Source: SAR116 cluster bacterium AG-426-I14
GTDB lineage: Bacteria; Pseudomonadota; Alphaproteobacteria; Puniceispirillales; Marisalimonadaceae
Length of the DNA: 64,000 nucleotides
Reading direction: 5' to 3'
NCBI GenBank assembly: GCA_003210055.1
Contig: QCNS01000002.1
Location: 1-64,000 of the forward strand
Shown here: in pieces, positions 8,876 through 17,588 of the stretch
How positions within the stretch are numbered: the first letter of the stretch is position 1
How the letters are laid out: the number at the start of each line of letters is the position of its first letter
Made by a program: the position numbers and the translations under genes
Notes under the pieces: generated by a model
What the model was told of the DNA's origin: nothing
What the model saw: only the letters and a program-made list of their open reading frames with translations
Database searches by the model: none

Positions 8876-9867
8876 GAGATTAGTCCACCGACACTCATTT
8901 TATTAATTACTTTTTTATTTATTTCTAACCCGCTTAATACTCTCCATAAGATCCAATCAACACCATTTTCTTTAGGAGACTTGGCACAACCAGGCATCCC
9001 GATAATTAATATATTTTTATTATTTTTTCTTATATTGCCTAGTAGTATCAAGTTTCCAGGTTCTACAGGCATTCCAAATCTTATAATTTTCCCATTATTA
9101 TTTTTAATTATTCTAGGAATTAAATCTCTAACATCATTAATAGCATGAATTCCAAAAATTAAAATTAAATCTGGTGTCTTATTAATACTTTTTTTAAATA
9201 TGCAATTTAAATTTTTTTCATCATGTATAGTTCTAAATTCTTCTGACAATTTATTTTTACATTTTTTTAATCGTTCTTCAGTAATTAATCTAATTTTATC
9301 CAAATGACTCAGTTTTGTATTATAATTAAAGGTCTGAATCAAATGGATTTTATATTTTCTAAATGGCAAGAGTTTAAAACAATCTCTTATAGAATTTTTA
9401 ATTTTATTTACAAGTTTTAAAGATATTCCATAAGGCATAATTTTGATTGTGAGGAGATTTTGTCCTCTAATTACTCTTGAAAATGGTTTTAAAGCACCAA
9501 TTCCGACTAAATTTGTTATTGAATTTATTTTAATTAGTTTTTTTTCATCATAGTAAAAAATACCGTTTTGACTAGAGATTATATTAGATCTTCCAGTAGA
9601 AAAATTTCTTTCATTGAATATCTCTGTTTGATTTAAAATTAAGTTTTTAGAAATTATTTTAGCAGCTTCATTCTCATAAATTTCATTTTGATTAAGTTTA
9701 AAACAAAATAATTTAGAAATTTTGTTAATCTTTAATAATTTTATAATATTTTCATCAATTATTGTGCCTTTTGAAATTTTAACGGTTTTACCCTTTTCTT
9801 CAAGAAACATTGTTGATGGTGTTATACAACCATGTAGATTGGAGATAGTAAAATTTTTAAAAATCAT
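8872..9867 (-). CDS. Molybdopterin-binding (MoeA/MogA-like) protein without nucleotidyltransferase domain
   Basis: 331-residue protein with the MoaB/MogA-like molybdopterin-binding fold in its C-terminal half: TPDLILIFGIHAINDVRDLIP, then GKIIRFGMPVEPGNLILLG and IIGMPGCAKSPKENGVDWIL. In many Alphaproteobacteria this same module forms the N-terminal half of a fusion with a MobA/MocA-like nucleotidyltransferase; here the protein stops after the LSGLEI segment, so the transferase half is absent. Role in molybdenum-cofactor maturation is inferred from the fold and that known fusion. No molybdoenzyme is in the window. It is operonic with the downstream ArsC-like gene. Confidence 0.72.
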   Translation of the reverse strand: MIFKNFTISNLHGCITPSTMFLEEKGKTVKISKGTIIDENIIKLLKINKISKLFCFKLNQNEIYENEAAKIISKNLILNQTEIFNERNFSTGRSNIISSQNGIFYYDEKKLIKINSITNLVGIGALKPFSRVIRGQNLLTIKIMPYGISLKLVNKIKNSIRDCFKLLPFRKYKIHLIQTFNYNTKLSHLDKIRLITEERLKKCKNKLSEEFRTIHDEKNLNCIFKKSINKTPDLILIFGIHAINDVRDLIPRIIKNNNGKIIRFGMPVEPGNLILLGNIRKNNKNILIIGMPGCAKSPKENGVDWILWRVLSGLEINKKVINKMSVGGLIS

Positions 9868-9942
9868 AATTTATCTTTTAATTAAAATTATTCTTAATAA
9901 TAAATTGTTAATATGCAATTATTATTTAATAGTACAAAAGAC

Positions 9943-9971
9943 TTGACGAGATAATAGCAAAAAGTTATCAA
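9943..9971 (+). promoter_or_regulatory. Probable sigma70 promoter for tRNA-Ala/rpmF
   Basis: TTGACG at 9943-9948 and TATCAA at 9966-9971 are separated by 17 bases, a good housekeeping-type promoter. The predicted start near 9978 lies about 11 bases before the mature 5' end of tRNA-Ala. The transcript could continue into rpmF, which begins 22 bases after the tRNA. The rest of the 120-base spacer after the molybdopterin-binding gene shows nothing else recognisable. Confidence 0.5.
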
Positions 9972-9988
9972 ATTAATATTAATAAAGT

Positions 9989-10064
9989 GGGGCTGTAGCT
10001 CAGTTGGGAGAGCGGGTGCTTTGCAAGCATCAGGTCGTCGGTTCGATCCCGTCCAGCTCCACCA
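9989..10064 (+). tRNA. tRNA-Ala(TGC)
   Basis: Complete cloverleaf: acceptor arms GGGGCTG / CAGCTCC with one G-T pair, D-arm AGCTCAGTTGGGAGAGC, anticodon loop TTTGCAA with anticodon TGC, T-arm GGTTCGATCC, and an encoded ACCA 3' end. It is a stand-alone gene rather than the usual copy in an rRNA spacer. Confidence 0.96.
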
Positions 10065-10085
10065 TAAATTAAGTGAGAATTAAAA

Positions 10086-10271
10086 ATGGCAGTTCCAAAA
10101 AGTAAAGTTACTAAATCTAAAAGAGGTATGAGAAGATCTCACGATTCTATCAAAAGTGATACTTTTGTAGAAAATAAAGATACTGGTGAATTACAGAGAC
10201 CTCATCATTTAGACTTGAAAACAGGTATGTATAATGGTCGTCAAGTTTTAAATATAAAGACTAAAAACTAA
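10086..10271 (+). CDS. rpmF: 50S ribosomal protein L32
   Basis: 61-residue basic ribosomal protein of the large subunit. It starts [20 protein letters not shown], the family signature, and continues with CxxC-free sequence ([21 protein letters not shown]), the zinc-less form normal in Alphaproteobacteria. It lies 22 bases after tRNA-Ala with a GTGAG-like ribosome-binding site. The usual plsX/fabH neighbours of rpmF are not here; the next gene is hspQ. Confidence 0.95.
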   Translation: MAVPKSKVTKSKRGMRRSHDSIKSDTFVENKDTGELQRPHHLDLKTGMYNGRQVLNIKTKN

Positions 10272-10294
10272 CATCTTTTCAGAAAGTATTATTG

Positions 10295-10717
10295 ATGGTT
10301 GAAAAAAATAAAGACAAAGAACATGAGAACAAAGAAGAAATTAACGTTAATTATGTTGATAGTCAAAACGAAAAAGTAGGAAAGGTTAACATAGTTAAAG
10401 ATCCCTTGTTTAATATTGGAGACATTGTTAAACATAGAATTTATCCATTTAGGGGGGTGATTGTAGATGTTGATCCTCAATTTTCTAACACTGAAGAGTG
10501 GTATCAATCTATACCAACCGAAATAAGACCATCAAAGGAACAACCATATTATCACCTTATGGCAGAAAACTCAGAAACATTTTATTCTGCTTATGTTTCA
10601 CAACAGAACCTGCTAAATGACAGTAACAATGGTCCGGTTGATCACCCTGATCTAGACCAGATGTTTTCTGGGATTCATAAAGGTAAATATTTGTTAAAAA
10701 CAATAGCTAGAAACTAA
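10295..10717 (+). CDS. hspQ: Heat shock protein HspQ
   Basis: 140-residue HspQ (YccV) protein, a hemimethylated-DNA-binding-fold protein that acts as a specificity factor for Lon protease in enterobacteria. An N-terminal charged extension (about 35 residues, KDKEHENKEEIN) precedes the conserved domain with FNIGDIVKHRIYPFRGVIVDVDP, EWYQSIP, QPYYHLMAEN and SAYVSQQNL. ATG at 10295 is preferred over the in-frame TTG three bases earlier. lon itself lies about 37 kb away in this window. Distance to rpmF is 23 bases, so they may share a transcript. Confidence 0.9.
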   Translation: MVEKNKDKEHENKEEINVNYVDSQNEKVGKVNIVKDPLFNIGDIVKHRIYPFRGVIVDVDPQFSNTEEWYQSIPTEIRPSKEQPYYHLMAENSETFYSAYVSQQNLLNDSNNGPVDHPDLDQMFSGIHKGKYLLKTIARN

Positions 10718-10742
10718 TATCAATTTAAATTTTCTTTTAACT

Positions 10743-10772
10743 TTAAAGAGTACTAAAAAAGTACTATATAAT
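10743..10772 (+). promoter_or_regulatory. suf operon promoter with palindromic operator
   Basis: TTAAAG at 10743-10748 and a perfect TATAAT at 10767-10772 are separated by 18 bases. The spacer is filled by AGTACT-N5-AGTACT (10749-10765), two self-complementary hexamers that together form a 17-base inverted repeat. It sits directly upstream of the Rrf2 gene and is a natural candidate for autorepression by it. With TSS near 10779, the mRNA would begin at or next to the ATG at 10779, so it could be leaderless. Confidence 0.6.
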
Positions 10773-10778
10773 ATATGT

Positions 10779-11252
10779 ATGTTTAAATTAAATAAAATGA
10801 CTGATTATGCAATTGTTTGCATATGTATTTTGTCTAAAAAAATGGATAGGTTTATAAATGCACAAGAAATATCTCATGAGGCTGGTATAAGTCTAGCAAC
10901 TGTTCAAAAGATTATGAAGTTGATAGTATCAAAAAGTGATTTCATAACGGCTTTAAGGGGGTCTAGTGGTGGATATAAACTTACAAAAAAGGCCAATGAA
11001 ATATCGATTATTAATATTATTGAAATGATGGATGGACCAGTATGTATAACAGATTGTGTAGATGGAAATCATGAAAGATGTAGTTCTAGTGAAAACTGTT
11101 TCTTAGAGGGTAACTGGAACAATATTAATATGATAATTAGAAATACATTACAAAGTTATTCTATAGCTGATTTAATGTGTTCTGACCCAATATCATATTT
11201 ATACAAAAATCACAGTAATGAGGATGAGTTTAATAAAATGGAGTTAAGTTAG
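10779..11252 (+). CDS. Rrf2-family regulator of the SUF operon
   Basis: 157-residue winged-helix regulator of the Rrf2 family (IscR/SufR type). The N-terminus [20 protein letters not shown] and the recognition-helix region [16 protein letters not shown], followed by the wing GSSGGYKL, are typical. The cluster-ligand region has Cys in [14 protein letters not shown] and ENCFLEGNW, the spacing expected for Fe-S-sensing members. As first gene of the operon it probably represses or activates suf in response to iron-sulfur status. The start at 10779 gives the normal family N-terminus; no ribosome-binding site precedes it and the promoter -10 is only 6 bases upstream, consistent with leaderless translation. 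Its TAG stop overlaps the GTG start of sufB by one base. Confidence 0.9.
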   Translation: MFKLNKMTDYAIVCICILSKKMDRFINAQEISHEAGISLATVQKIMKLIVSKSDFITALRGSSGGYKLTKKANEISIINIIEMMDGPVCITDCVDGNHERCSSSENCFLEGNWNNINMIIRNTLQSYSIADLMCSDPISYLYKNHSNEDEFNKMELS

Positions 11253-12703
11253 TGGTGGCATCAAAAGAAACTATCAGTGTAGTTGAACAAACAACTAGTA
11301 AATATAAATATGGGTTTTCAACGAAAGTCGATGTTGAAAAGGCACCTAAAGGCCTAAATGAAGACATTATTAAATTTATTTCAGGTAAAAAAAATGAACC
11401 GAAATGGTTACTAGAATGGAGATTAAATGCCTACAAACAATGGCTTAATATGAAAGAACCAAGTTGGGCAAAAGTAAATTATCCTGAAATAGACTTTCAA
11501 GATATTCATTATTATGCCGCTCCGAAAGTTAAGAAAAAATTGAAAAGTTTAGATGAAGTTGATCCAGAATTATTGAAAACATATGAAAAACTGGGAATTC
11601 CTCTTAGTGAACAAAAAATGTTATCTGGGGTTGCAGTTGACGCAGTGTTTGACTCAGTTTCAGTTGCAACAACTTTTAGAGAAAAACTCTCTAAAGAAGG
11701 TGTGATTTTTTGTCCAATATCAGAAGCTGTTCAAAGTCACCCTGAACTAGTAAAAAAGTATTTAGGTTCAGTTGTGCCAGTTACAGATAATTACTATTCC
11801 GCACTTAATTCTGCTGTATTTACTGATGGATCCTTTGTTTTTATTCCAAAAAATGTCAAATGTCCTATGGAACTCTCAACTTATTTTAGAATAAACGAGC
11901 AAAATACAGGGCAATTTGAGAGAACTTTGATAATAGTTGAAGATGCTGGTTATGTTTCTTATTTAGAAGGATGTACTGCACCTCAAAGAGATGAAAATCA
12001 ACTTCATGCAGCTGTTGTCGAATTAGTTGCATTGGAAGATGCATCAATTAAATATTCAACTGTACAGAACTGGTATCCAGGAGATGAAAATGGAAAAGGT
12101 GGAATATATAATTTTGTTACTAAAAGGGGGAAATGCCTTGGTGATAGATCTAAGATTTCATGGACACAAGTTGAAACTGGATCTTCAGTTACTTGGAAAT
12201 ATCCATCTTGTGTTTTGATGGGTAATAATTCAGTAGGCGAATTTTACTCAGTCGCCATAACAAATAACTTTCAACAAGCTGATACTGGAACAAAAATGAT
12301 ACATATCGGTAAAGGAACAAAATCAACAATTATTTCTAAAGGTATATCAGCTGGAAAATCTCAAAATACATATAGGGGACAAGTGCAAATTCAAAAAACA
12401 GCCAAAAACGCACGAAATTTTACCCAGTGTGATTCTCTCCTTATTGGTGATAAATGTTCAGCTCACACAATACCATATATTAATCAAAATATATCAAATG
12501 CAAAAGTTGAACATGAAGCCACAACATCAAAAATTTCAGAAGAACAGTTATTTTACTGTAAGCAAAGGGGTTTAGATGATGAAACAGCTACTTCATTGAT
12601 AGTTAATGGTTTTTGTAAAGAAGTCATGAAAGAACTGCCTATGGAATTTGCTGTAGAGGCACAAAAGCTTATTGGTATTAGTTTAGAGGGATCAGTTGGT
12701 TAA
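11252..12703 (+). CDS. sufB: Fe-S cluster assembly scaffold SufB
   Basis: 483-residue SufB, part of the SufBC2D scaffold on which clusters are built. Visible signatures: [38 protein letters not shown] (in two blocks), [23 protein letters not shown] and the C-terminal beta-helix region ending ISLEGSVG. The length is typical. Translation starts at GTG (11252), overlapping the regulator's stop by one base; a second in-frame GTG follows immediately. Confidence 0.96.
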   Translation: MVASKETISVVEQTTSKYKYGFSTKVDVEKAPKGLNEDIIKFISGKKNEPKWLLEWRLNAYKQWLNMKEPSWAKVNYPEIDFQDIHYYAAPKVKKKLKSLDEVDPELLKTYEKLGIPLSEQKMLSGVAVDAVFDSVSVATTFREKLSKEGVIFCPISEAVQSHPELVKKYLGSVVPVTDNYYSALNSAVFTDGSFVFIPKNVKCPMELSTYFRINEQNTGQFERTLIIVEDAGYVSYLEGCTAPQRDENQLHAAVVELVALEDASIKYSTVQNWYPGDENGKGGIYNFVTKRGKCLGDRSKISWTQVETGSSVTWKYPSCVLMGNNSVGEFYSVAITNNFQQADTGTKMIHIGKGTKSTIISKGISAGKSQNTYRGQVQIQKTAKNARNFTQCDSLLIGDKCSAHTIPYINQNISNAKVEHEATTSKISEEQLFYCKQRGLDDETATSLIVNGFCKEVMKELPMEFAVEAQKLIGISLEGSVG

Positions 12704-12734
12704 AATTTCTAAAGAAAATTATAAGGGATAGATA

Positions 12735-13487
12735 ATGTCAATTTTAAACATTAAAGATATACATTTAAGTATTGAGGAAAAACCAATTTTAAAAGGTGTT
12801 TCTTTAAATGTTAATCTAGGTGAAGTTCATGCTATAATGGGTCCTAATGGTTCTGGTAAAAGTACTTTATCATATATTTTGTCAGGTAAAGAGGGGTACG
12901 ATTTAAGTTCTGGAGAGATAAATTTTGATAATAAAGATTTATTAGAATTATCAGCTAATGAAAGATCAAATCAAGGGTTGTTTTTAGCATTTCAATATCC
13001 AGTTGAGTTACCTGGTGTATCAAGTATGAATTTTTTGAGAGAGGCTGTTAATATAAGACGTAAAGTTTTAGGAAAAAAAGAATTAAATCATTTGGAGTTT
13101 GTGAAAGAAGCGAGAAGATTAGCAAGTAGCATGTTTATTAAAGATGAAATGTTAAAAAGATCAGTAAATGTTGGTTTTTCAGGTGGAGAAAAAAAACGTT
13201 TTGAAATACTTCAAATGATGCTTCTTGAGCCTAAACTTGCTATTTTAGATGAAACAGATTCTGGCCTTGATGTTGATGCACTTAAAATTGTTTCTAATGG
13301 AGTTAATAACTACAAAGGGAAAGATAATGCAGTCATAGTTATTACTCATTATCAAAGGCTTCTTGATTATATTGTGCCAGATTATGTCCATATATTAGCA
13401 GATGGTGTAATTAAAAAATCTGGAGGACCGGAATTAGCTAAAATTATAGAAAAGAACGGTTATGCAGGAATTGTTGATGCAGCGTAA
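12735..13487 (+). CDS. sufC: Fe-S cluster assembly ATPase SufC
   Basis: 250-residue ABC-type ATPase of the SufBC2D complex. Walker A GPNGSGKST (about residues 36-44), the SufC Q-loop FQYPVELPGVS, ABC signature FSGGEKKRFE and Walker B LAILDETDSGLDVDALK are all present, with the switch His in VIVITHYQRLL. Located 31 bases after sufB with AAGGGATAG upstream of ATG. Its end overlaps sufD. Confidence 0.97.
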   Translation: MSILNIKDIHLSIEEKPILKGVSLNVNLGEVHAIMGPNGSGKSTLSYILSGKEGYDLSSGEINFDNKDLLELSANERSNQGLFLAFQYPVELPGVSSMNFLREAVNIRRKVLGKKELNHLEFVKEARRLASSMFIKDEMLKRSVNVGFSGGEKKRFEILQMMLLEPKLAILDETDSGLDVDALKIVSNGVNNYKGKDNAVIVITHYQRLLDYIVPDYVHILADGVIKKSGGPELAKIIEKNGYAGIVDAA

Positions 13488-14730
13488 ATATGATGACTTC
13501 TCTGAAGTAATTAAAAAACATGTGAATGAAAATTATCTTGAAGATGATTACAGAAAATTTTTTTTAAAAAAATTCTCTGATTGGCCATCTCCAACTAACG
13601 AAACATGGAGACTTAGTAGATTAGGAAAACTTGCTAGAAAAAAATTTATTCCTTATGTGTCCAGTTCAAAAAAAATAAAAAACTCCTCAATAACTAATAA
13701 TGCTTATTATTCACTAGTTTTTATAAATGGAATTTTTTCTAAAGTGAGTTCTGACATATTACCAGAAGAAATTGAAATATCCTTTTTGTCTGCTAAAGAT
13801 TTAATAACTAACTTGAATGAAATAAACAATAAAAGTGTTTTAACTCATCCTACTTTAAATATAACAGGTTCATGTTTTCAAGATTTCATTAAATTGAAAA
13901 TCAAACGAAATTGTCAGATTGATAAGCCTTTAGAGTTATTGCAGACCGGAAATTGTCCAAATAATTCTATTCATCCTCTAATATTAATTGAAGTTGAAGA
14001 AAACTCAAATGTAAAAATTTTAGAAAAGTTTGAAACTAATTCAGCTTTGAATGCTCCTTTACAAATATTAAAACTTCAAAAAAACTCTAAATTAGAATTT
14101 ATAAAATTTCATAATGATGATATTGAAACTACAAATTTATCACTTTTAATTAGTTTTTTAAAAGAAGATGCTAATTGCAATATTTTCAATCTTATAAATG
14201 GTGGTGCTTTTACACGGTCAGAAACTCATTCTTATCTGAAAGGTGAAAATTCCTCTATGAATCTTAATTGTGTTTATTTGTCAACAGGGTTTCAGCATCA
14301 TGATTTTACATCATCTATTTATCATGATTATCCAAATTGTAATTCATCTCAAAAAGTAAGAGGAGTTTTGAATAAAAATTCTACTGGTGTTTTTCAAGGT
14401 AAAATAAGAGTTGAGAAAAAAGCACAAAAAACTAATGCTCAACAAATGAGCAAAGCTTTAATATTATCTGATAAAGCTTTATCAAACTCAAAGCCTGAAT
14501 TAGAAATTTATGCAGATGATGTGATTTGCAGCCATGGGGCTACTGTCGGAGAATTAGATGAAGATCAATTATTTTATTTTTTAAGCAGAGGAATAGATAA
14601 ACAAAAGGCTAGATTAATGTTAATAGAAGCTTTTTTGTCTGAAATTATAGAAGAATCAGTCGATAAAATTTTCATGAACGAAGTTGTTACTGAAACAGAA
14701 ATAGCTTTTAAAAAAATTTTAGAAAATTAA
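13477..14730 (+). CDS. sufD: Fe-S cluster assembly protein SufD
   Basis: SufD, the SufB paralogue that completes the scaffold. About 417 residues. The N-terminal half is divergent; the C-terminal half has the conserved beta-helix sequence ending with KPELEIYADDVICSHGATVGELDE and YFLSRGID, including the Cys-Ser-His segment. An in-frame ATG at 13462 would add five residues, but ATG at 13477 is preferred because AGGAA at 13466-13470 sits six bases before it. Overlap with sufC is then 11 bases. Confidence 0.92.
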   Translation: MQRKYDDFSEVIKKHVNENYLEDDYRKFFLKKFSDWPSPTNETWRLSRLGKLARKKFIPYVSSSKKIKNSSITNNAYYSLVFINGIFSKVSSDILPEEIEISFLSAKDLITNLNEINNKSVLTHPTLNITGSCFQDFIKLKIKRNCQIDKPLELLQTGNCPNNSIHPLILIEVEENSNVKILEKFETNSALNAPLQILKLQKNSKLEFIKFHNDDIETTNLSLLISFLKEDANCNIFNLINGGAFTRSETHSYLKGENSSMNLNCVYLSTGFQHHDFTSSIYHDYPNCNSSQKVRGVLNKNSTGVFQGKIRVEKKAQKTNAQQMSKALILSDKALSNSKPELEIYADDVICSHGATVGELDEDQLFYFLSRGIDKQKARLMLIEAFLSEIIEESVDKIFMNEVVTETEIAFKKILEN

Positions 14731-14732
14731 AA

Positions 14733-15974
14733 ATGTTAAGTACAAAAACAAATAGTTATGACATTGAATTTATAAGATCTCAGTTTCCTGCATTAAATTT
14801 ACGTGTTTGGGATAAACGTTTGAGTTATTTGGACTCTGCTGCGTCAATGCAAAAACCAAAATTAGTTCTCGACGCTATTCAAGAAAATTACTCTTCAAGT
14901 TATTCAAATGTTCATAGAGGACTTCATTATTTGTCTGAAAAAGCTACCGAGAGTTATGAAAATTCTAGAATTAAGGTAGCAAAATTTATTAATGCAGATG
15001 AAAACGAAATAATTTTCACCTCAGGAGCAACTGCTGGAATTAACTTAGTAGCATACAGTTGGGGAAATGAAAATTTAAATAAAGATGATGAAATCATCTT
15101 AACCATAGCTGAACACCATGCTAATTTTGTTCCTTGGCAATATATTGCAAAATTAAAAGGTGCAAATTTAAAAGTCGTACATTTTAATCCTGATGAAGAT
15201 TTTGATATATCTAAAATTAGAGAACAAATTACTACTAAAACTAAATTAATAACTTTCCCACATGTTTCTAATGTATTAGGAACAGTTTTTCCAGTAAAAC
15301 AAATTTGTTCTCTTGCAAAACAGGCTGGGGCAGTAACCTTGGTAGATGGATGTCAAGGTGCAATACATTTTAAAGTTGATGTGAAAGAATTAGGTTGTGA
15401 TTTTTACTGCTTCTCTGGTCACAAACTTTATGGCCCTACTGGTATTGGGGTATTATATGGGTCAATTAATTTAACAAATAATATGCCTCCATTTATGTGT
15501 GGAGGAGATATGATTGATGTTGTAAAACTTGATAAAACCACATATGCAGATCCTCCCTTAAGGTTTGAGGCTGGTACTCCTCCCATAGTTCAAGCAATAG
15601 CCTTAGGTAAAGCTATTGATTGGGTTAACGATATTGGATTAGAAAATATTGAAAAACATGAAAAAAAAGTTCTTTCATATGGTATAGATAAATTAGACTC
15701 TATAACAGGTGTTAATATTTTTGGTAAAAATAAAAATAAAGCAGGCGTTATCTCCTTTACCATGGATTGTGCTCATGCACACGATATAGCTACAATAGTT
15801 GATAGAGAAGGAGTTGCCGTTAGGGCAGGTCATCATTGTGCACAACCACTTCTAGATGCTTTTAATATTGTTTCAACAACTAGAGCTTCAGTAGGAGCTT
15901 ATACAAATTTTGATGATTTCGATCAATTAGCAGAAGCTCTTACTAAAGTTAAAAAAATTTTTAGAAATTCATGA
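14733..15974 (+). CDS. sufS: Cysteine desulfurase SufS
   Basis: 413-residue class V aminotransferase-fold cysteine desulfurase (type II), supplying sulfur to the SufBCD scaffold. Motifs: RLSYLDSAASMQKP near the N-terminus, NVHRGLHYLS, FTSGATAGINLV, PLP lysine in SGHKLYGPTGIG (K231), and the persulfide Cys in RAGHHCAQPL (C369) in the short-loop context of group II enzymes. Starts two bases after the sufD stop. No sufE or sufU sulfur-acceptor gene is in the operon. Confidence 0.96.
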   Translation: MLSTKTNSYDIEFIRSQFPALNLRVWDKRLSYLDSAASMQKPKLVLDAIQENYSSSYSNVHRGLHYLSEKATESYENSRIKVAKFINADENEIIFTSGATAGINLVAYSWGNENLNKDDEIILTIAEHHANFVPWQYIAKLKGANLKVVHFNPDEDFDISKIREQITTKTKLITFPHVSNVLGTVFPVKQICSLAKQAGAVTLVDGCQGAIHFKVDVKELGCDFYCFSGHKLYGPTGIGVLYGSINLTNNMPPFMCGGDMIDVVKLDKTTYADPPLRFEAGTPPIVQAIALGKAIDWVNDIGLENIEKHEKKVLSYGIDKLDSITGVNIFGKNKNKAGVISFTMDCAHAHDIATIVDREGVAVRAGHHCAQPLLDAFNIVSTTRASVGAYTNFDDFDQLAEALTKVKKIFRNS

Positions 15975-16387
15975 ATAAACAATTTGAAAAATCATTACAC
16001 GATTTTATACCAAATTATCCCTTAAAAGGTAATAAAGAAACATATATCGTTAAATCTGGTAAAAGGATAAAAAAAGTAAAAACTGAACTAAATTTAAATG
16101 ACGTTATTAATGTATTACAAAATATACATGACCCTGAAATTCCAGTGAATATTTATGATTTAGGTTTGATATATGATATTAAGTTTGAAGCAAACAATAA
16201 TATTCATATAAAAATGTCACTAACCTCTCCAGGTTGTCCAGTTGCTGGGGAGATGCCAAAAGAAGTGGCTGAAAAAGTGAGTGAATTAGAAAATGTTGGT
16301 GTAGTTGAAGTCGAATTGATATGGGATCCTCCTTGGACCGTTGATAGAATGAGTGATGATGCGAAACTAGCCTTAGATGTTGGATGA
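15971..16387 (+). CDS. SUF-associated DUF59/MIP18 protein (SufT-like)
   Basis: 138-residue protein with a DUF59 (MIP18/PaaD-like) domain: NVLQNIHDPEIPVNIYDLGL, MSLTSPGCPVAGEMP and VELIWDPPWTVDRMSDDA. The reactive Cys of the TSPGCP motif is present. This matches the SUF-system DUF59 protein found in many alphaproteobacterial suf operons; related proteins help mature or deliver Fe-S clusters. Its ATG overlaps the sufS stop by four bases and its end overlaps the next gene, so it is tightly coupled to both. Confidence 0.9.
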   Translation: MNKQFEKSLHDFIPNYPLKGNKETYIVKSGKRIKKVKTELNLNDVINVLQNIHDPEIPVNIYDLGLIYDIKFEANNNIHIKMSLTSPGCPVAGEMPKEVAEKVSELENVGVVEVELIWDPPWTVDRMSDDAKLALDVG

Positions 16388-16727
16388 TATGAAAAGTAAA
16401 CAGATATTAAAATTGACTGAAAGAGCAAAAAATAGAGTTAAGTTGCTAATTAAAAAATCTAACGGCGATGTTTTGGGAATTAGAATTGGTGTAAAAACAG
16501 CTGGATGTTCTGGAATGAAATATCATGTGGAATACGCAAAAGAAATTAAGCCGTTTGAAGAAAAAATTAAAATTGAAGATATAACAATTCTTATTGATCC
16601 AGCAGCTGTAATGTTTCTTGTAGGTTCAACAATGGATTATCAAGAAAATAAGTTTAGCTCTGGTTTTGAGTTTTCAAATCCAAACGAAATAGCTAGATGT
16701 GGATGTGGAGAGAGCTTTAGCGTTTGA
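16377..16727 (+). CDS. sufA: HesB/IscA-family A-type carrier SufA
   Basis: 116-residue A-type Fe-S carrier. The three conserved cysteines are visible: one in TAGCSGMKYHVEYA and two in CGCGESFSV at the C-terminus. Last gene of the suf operon. The upstream ATG at 16377 overlaps the DUF59 gene; an alternative ATG at 16389, one base after that gene's stop, would shorten the protein by four residues and is equally plausible. Called SufA rather than ErpA because of its place in the suf operon. Confidence 0.9.
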   Translation: MLDDMKSKQILKLTERAKNRVKLLIKKSNGDVLGIRIGVKTAGCSGMKYHVEYAKEIKPFEEKIKIEDITILIDPAAVMFLVGSTMDYQENKFSSGFEFSNPNEIARCGCGESFSV

Positions 16728-16769
16728 TAATATAAAATTTGTTAACCAAGTTGATATTTAGTATTTAAT

Positions 16770-17531
16770 TTAATAAACAAAAAATTGCTCTTTTAAGTGT
16801 CTATGTTCTAAATTATCATCAGTGTCATGAAGTATCCTAAGATTTATATCCATTCGCAGTCTTATTTTGACCTCTGTGACATTTTTTATTTCGATTATAT
16901 CAGCGCTTGCATTTACAGGTCTTAACTCAGGATTTTTTGTCTCAAATTTAACTTCAGAAGTATTTTTTATCAGTGCTCCTTGCCAATTTCGTGGTCTAAA
17001 AGGACTTATTGGGGTTAATGCTAATATATCTGATCCAAGTGGAATTATTGGTCCTTTTGCTGACAAGTTGTATGCTGTAGAACCTACTGGCGTTGAAACT
17101 AAAACTCCATCACAATATAACTCTTTTAATCTTTCAATTTTATCAACACTAATCGTTATTATTGAACTTTGATTGGTATTTCTGAACAAAGAAATTTCAT
17201 TTATTGCTAAATGTAAATGTTCTTTACCATTTATATCTTTTGCTTTCATTTCTAGAGGGTGAGCTATCATTTCCACGGCACTTTCGATTCTCTTTATTAA
17301 ATTAGTGTTATTATTTCTATTCATTAAAAAACCAATATGTCCTTTATTTATTCCAAAAACTGGTAGGTTTATAGAAATACTTTCTCTCAAAGCTCTTAAC
17401 ATTTCACCATCTCCCCCAATTGCTACTATTACGTCAGCTTTTGATTTAGTGATTTGCCTATATCTTTCAATTAGTTTATTCTTAGTCTCAATAGCAATTT
17501 TACTTTTTGACGAAGTGAAGTGTATTTTCAT
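16770..17531 (-). CDS. nadK: NAD kinase
   Basis: 253-residue ATP-NAD kinase that makes NADP. Motifs: VAIGGDGEMLRALRE near residues 36-50 (the GGDG site), FGINKGHIGFLMN, and CDGVLVSTPVGSTAYNLSAKGPI in two blocks, all in the expected order. Short alphaproteobacterial form. It is convergent with the suf operon, and its start is 57 bases from the divergent kdsD. Confidence 0.95.
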   Translation of the reverse strand: MKIHFTSSKSKIAIETKNKLIERYRQITKSKADVIVAIGGDGEMLRALRESISINLPVFGINKGHIGFLMNRNNNTNLIKRIESAVEMIAHPLEMKAKDINGKEHLHLAINEISLFRNTNQSSIITISVDKIERLKELYCDGVLVSTPVGSTAYNLSAKGPIIPLGSDILALTPISPFRPRNWQGALIKNTSEVKFETKNPELRPVNASADIIEIKNVTEVKIRLRMDINLRILHDTDDNLEHRHLKEQFFVY

Positions 17532-17588
17532 TGTTTAATCTTTTTATAAATAATATAACTAATTTATTATAAATATACGGTGATTTAA

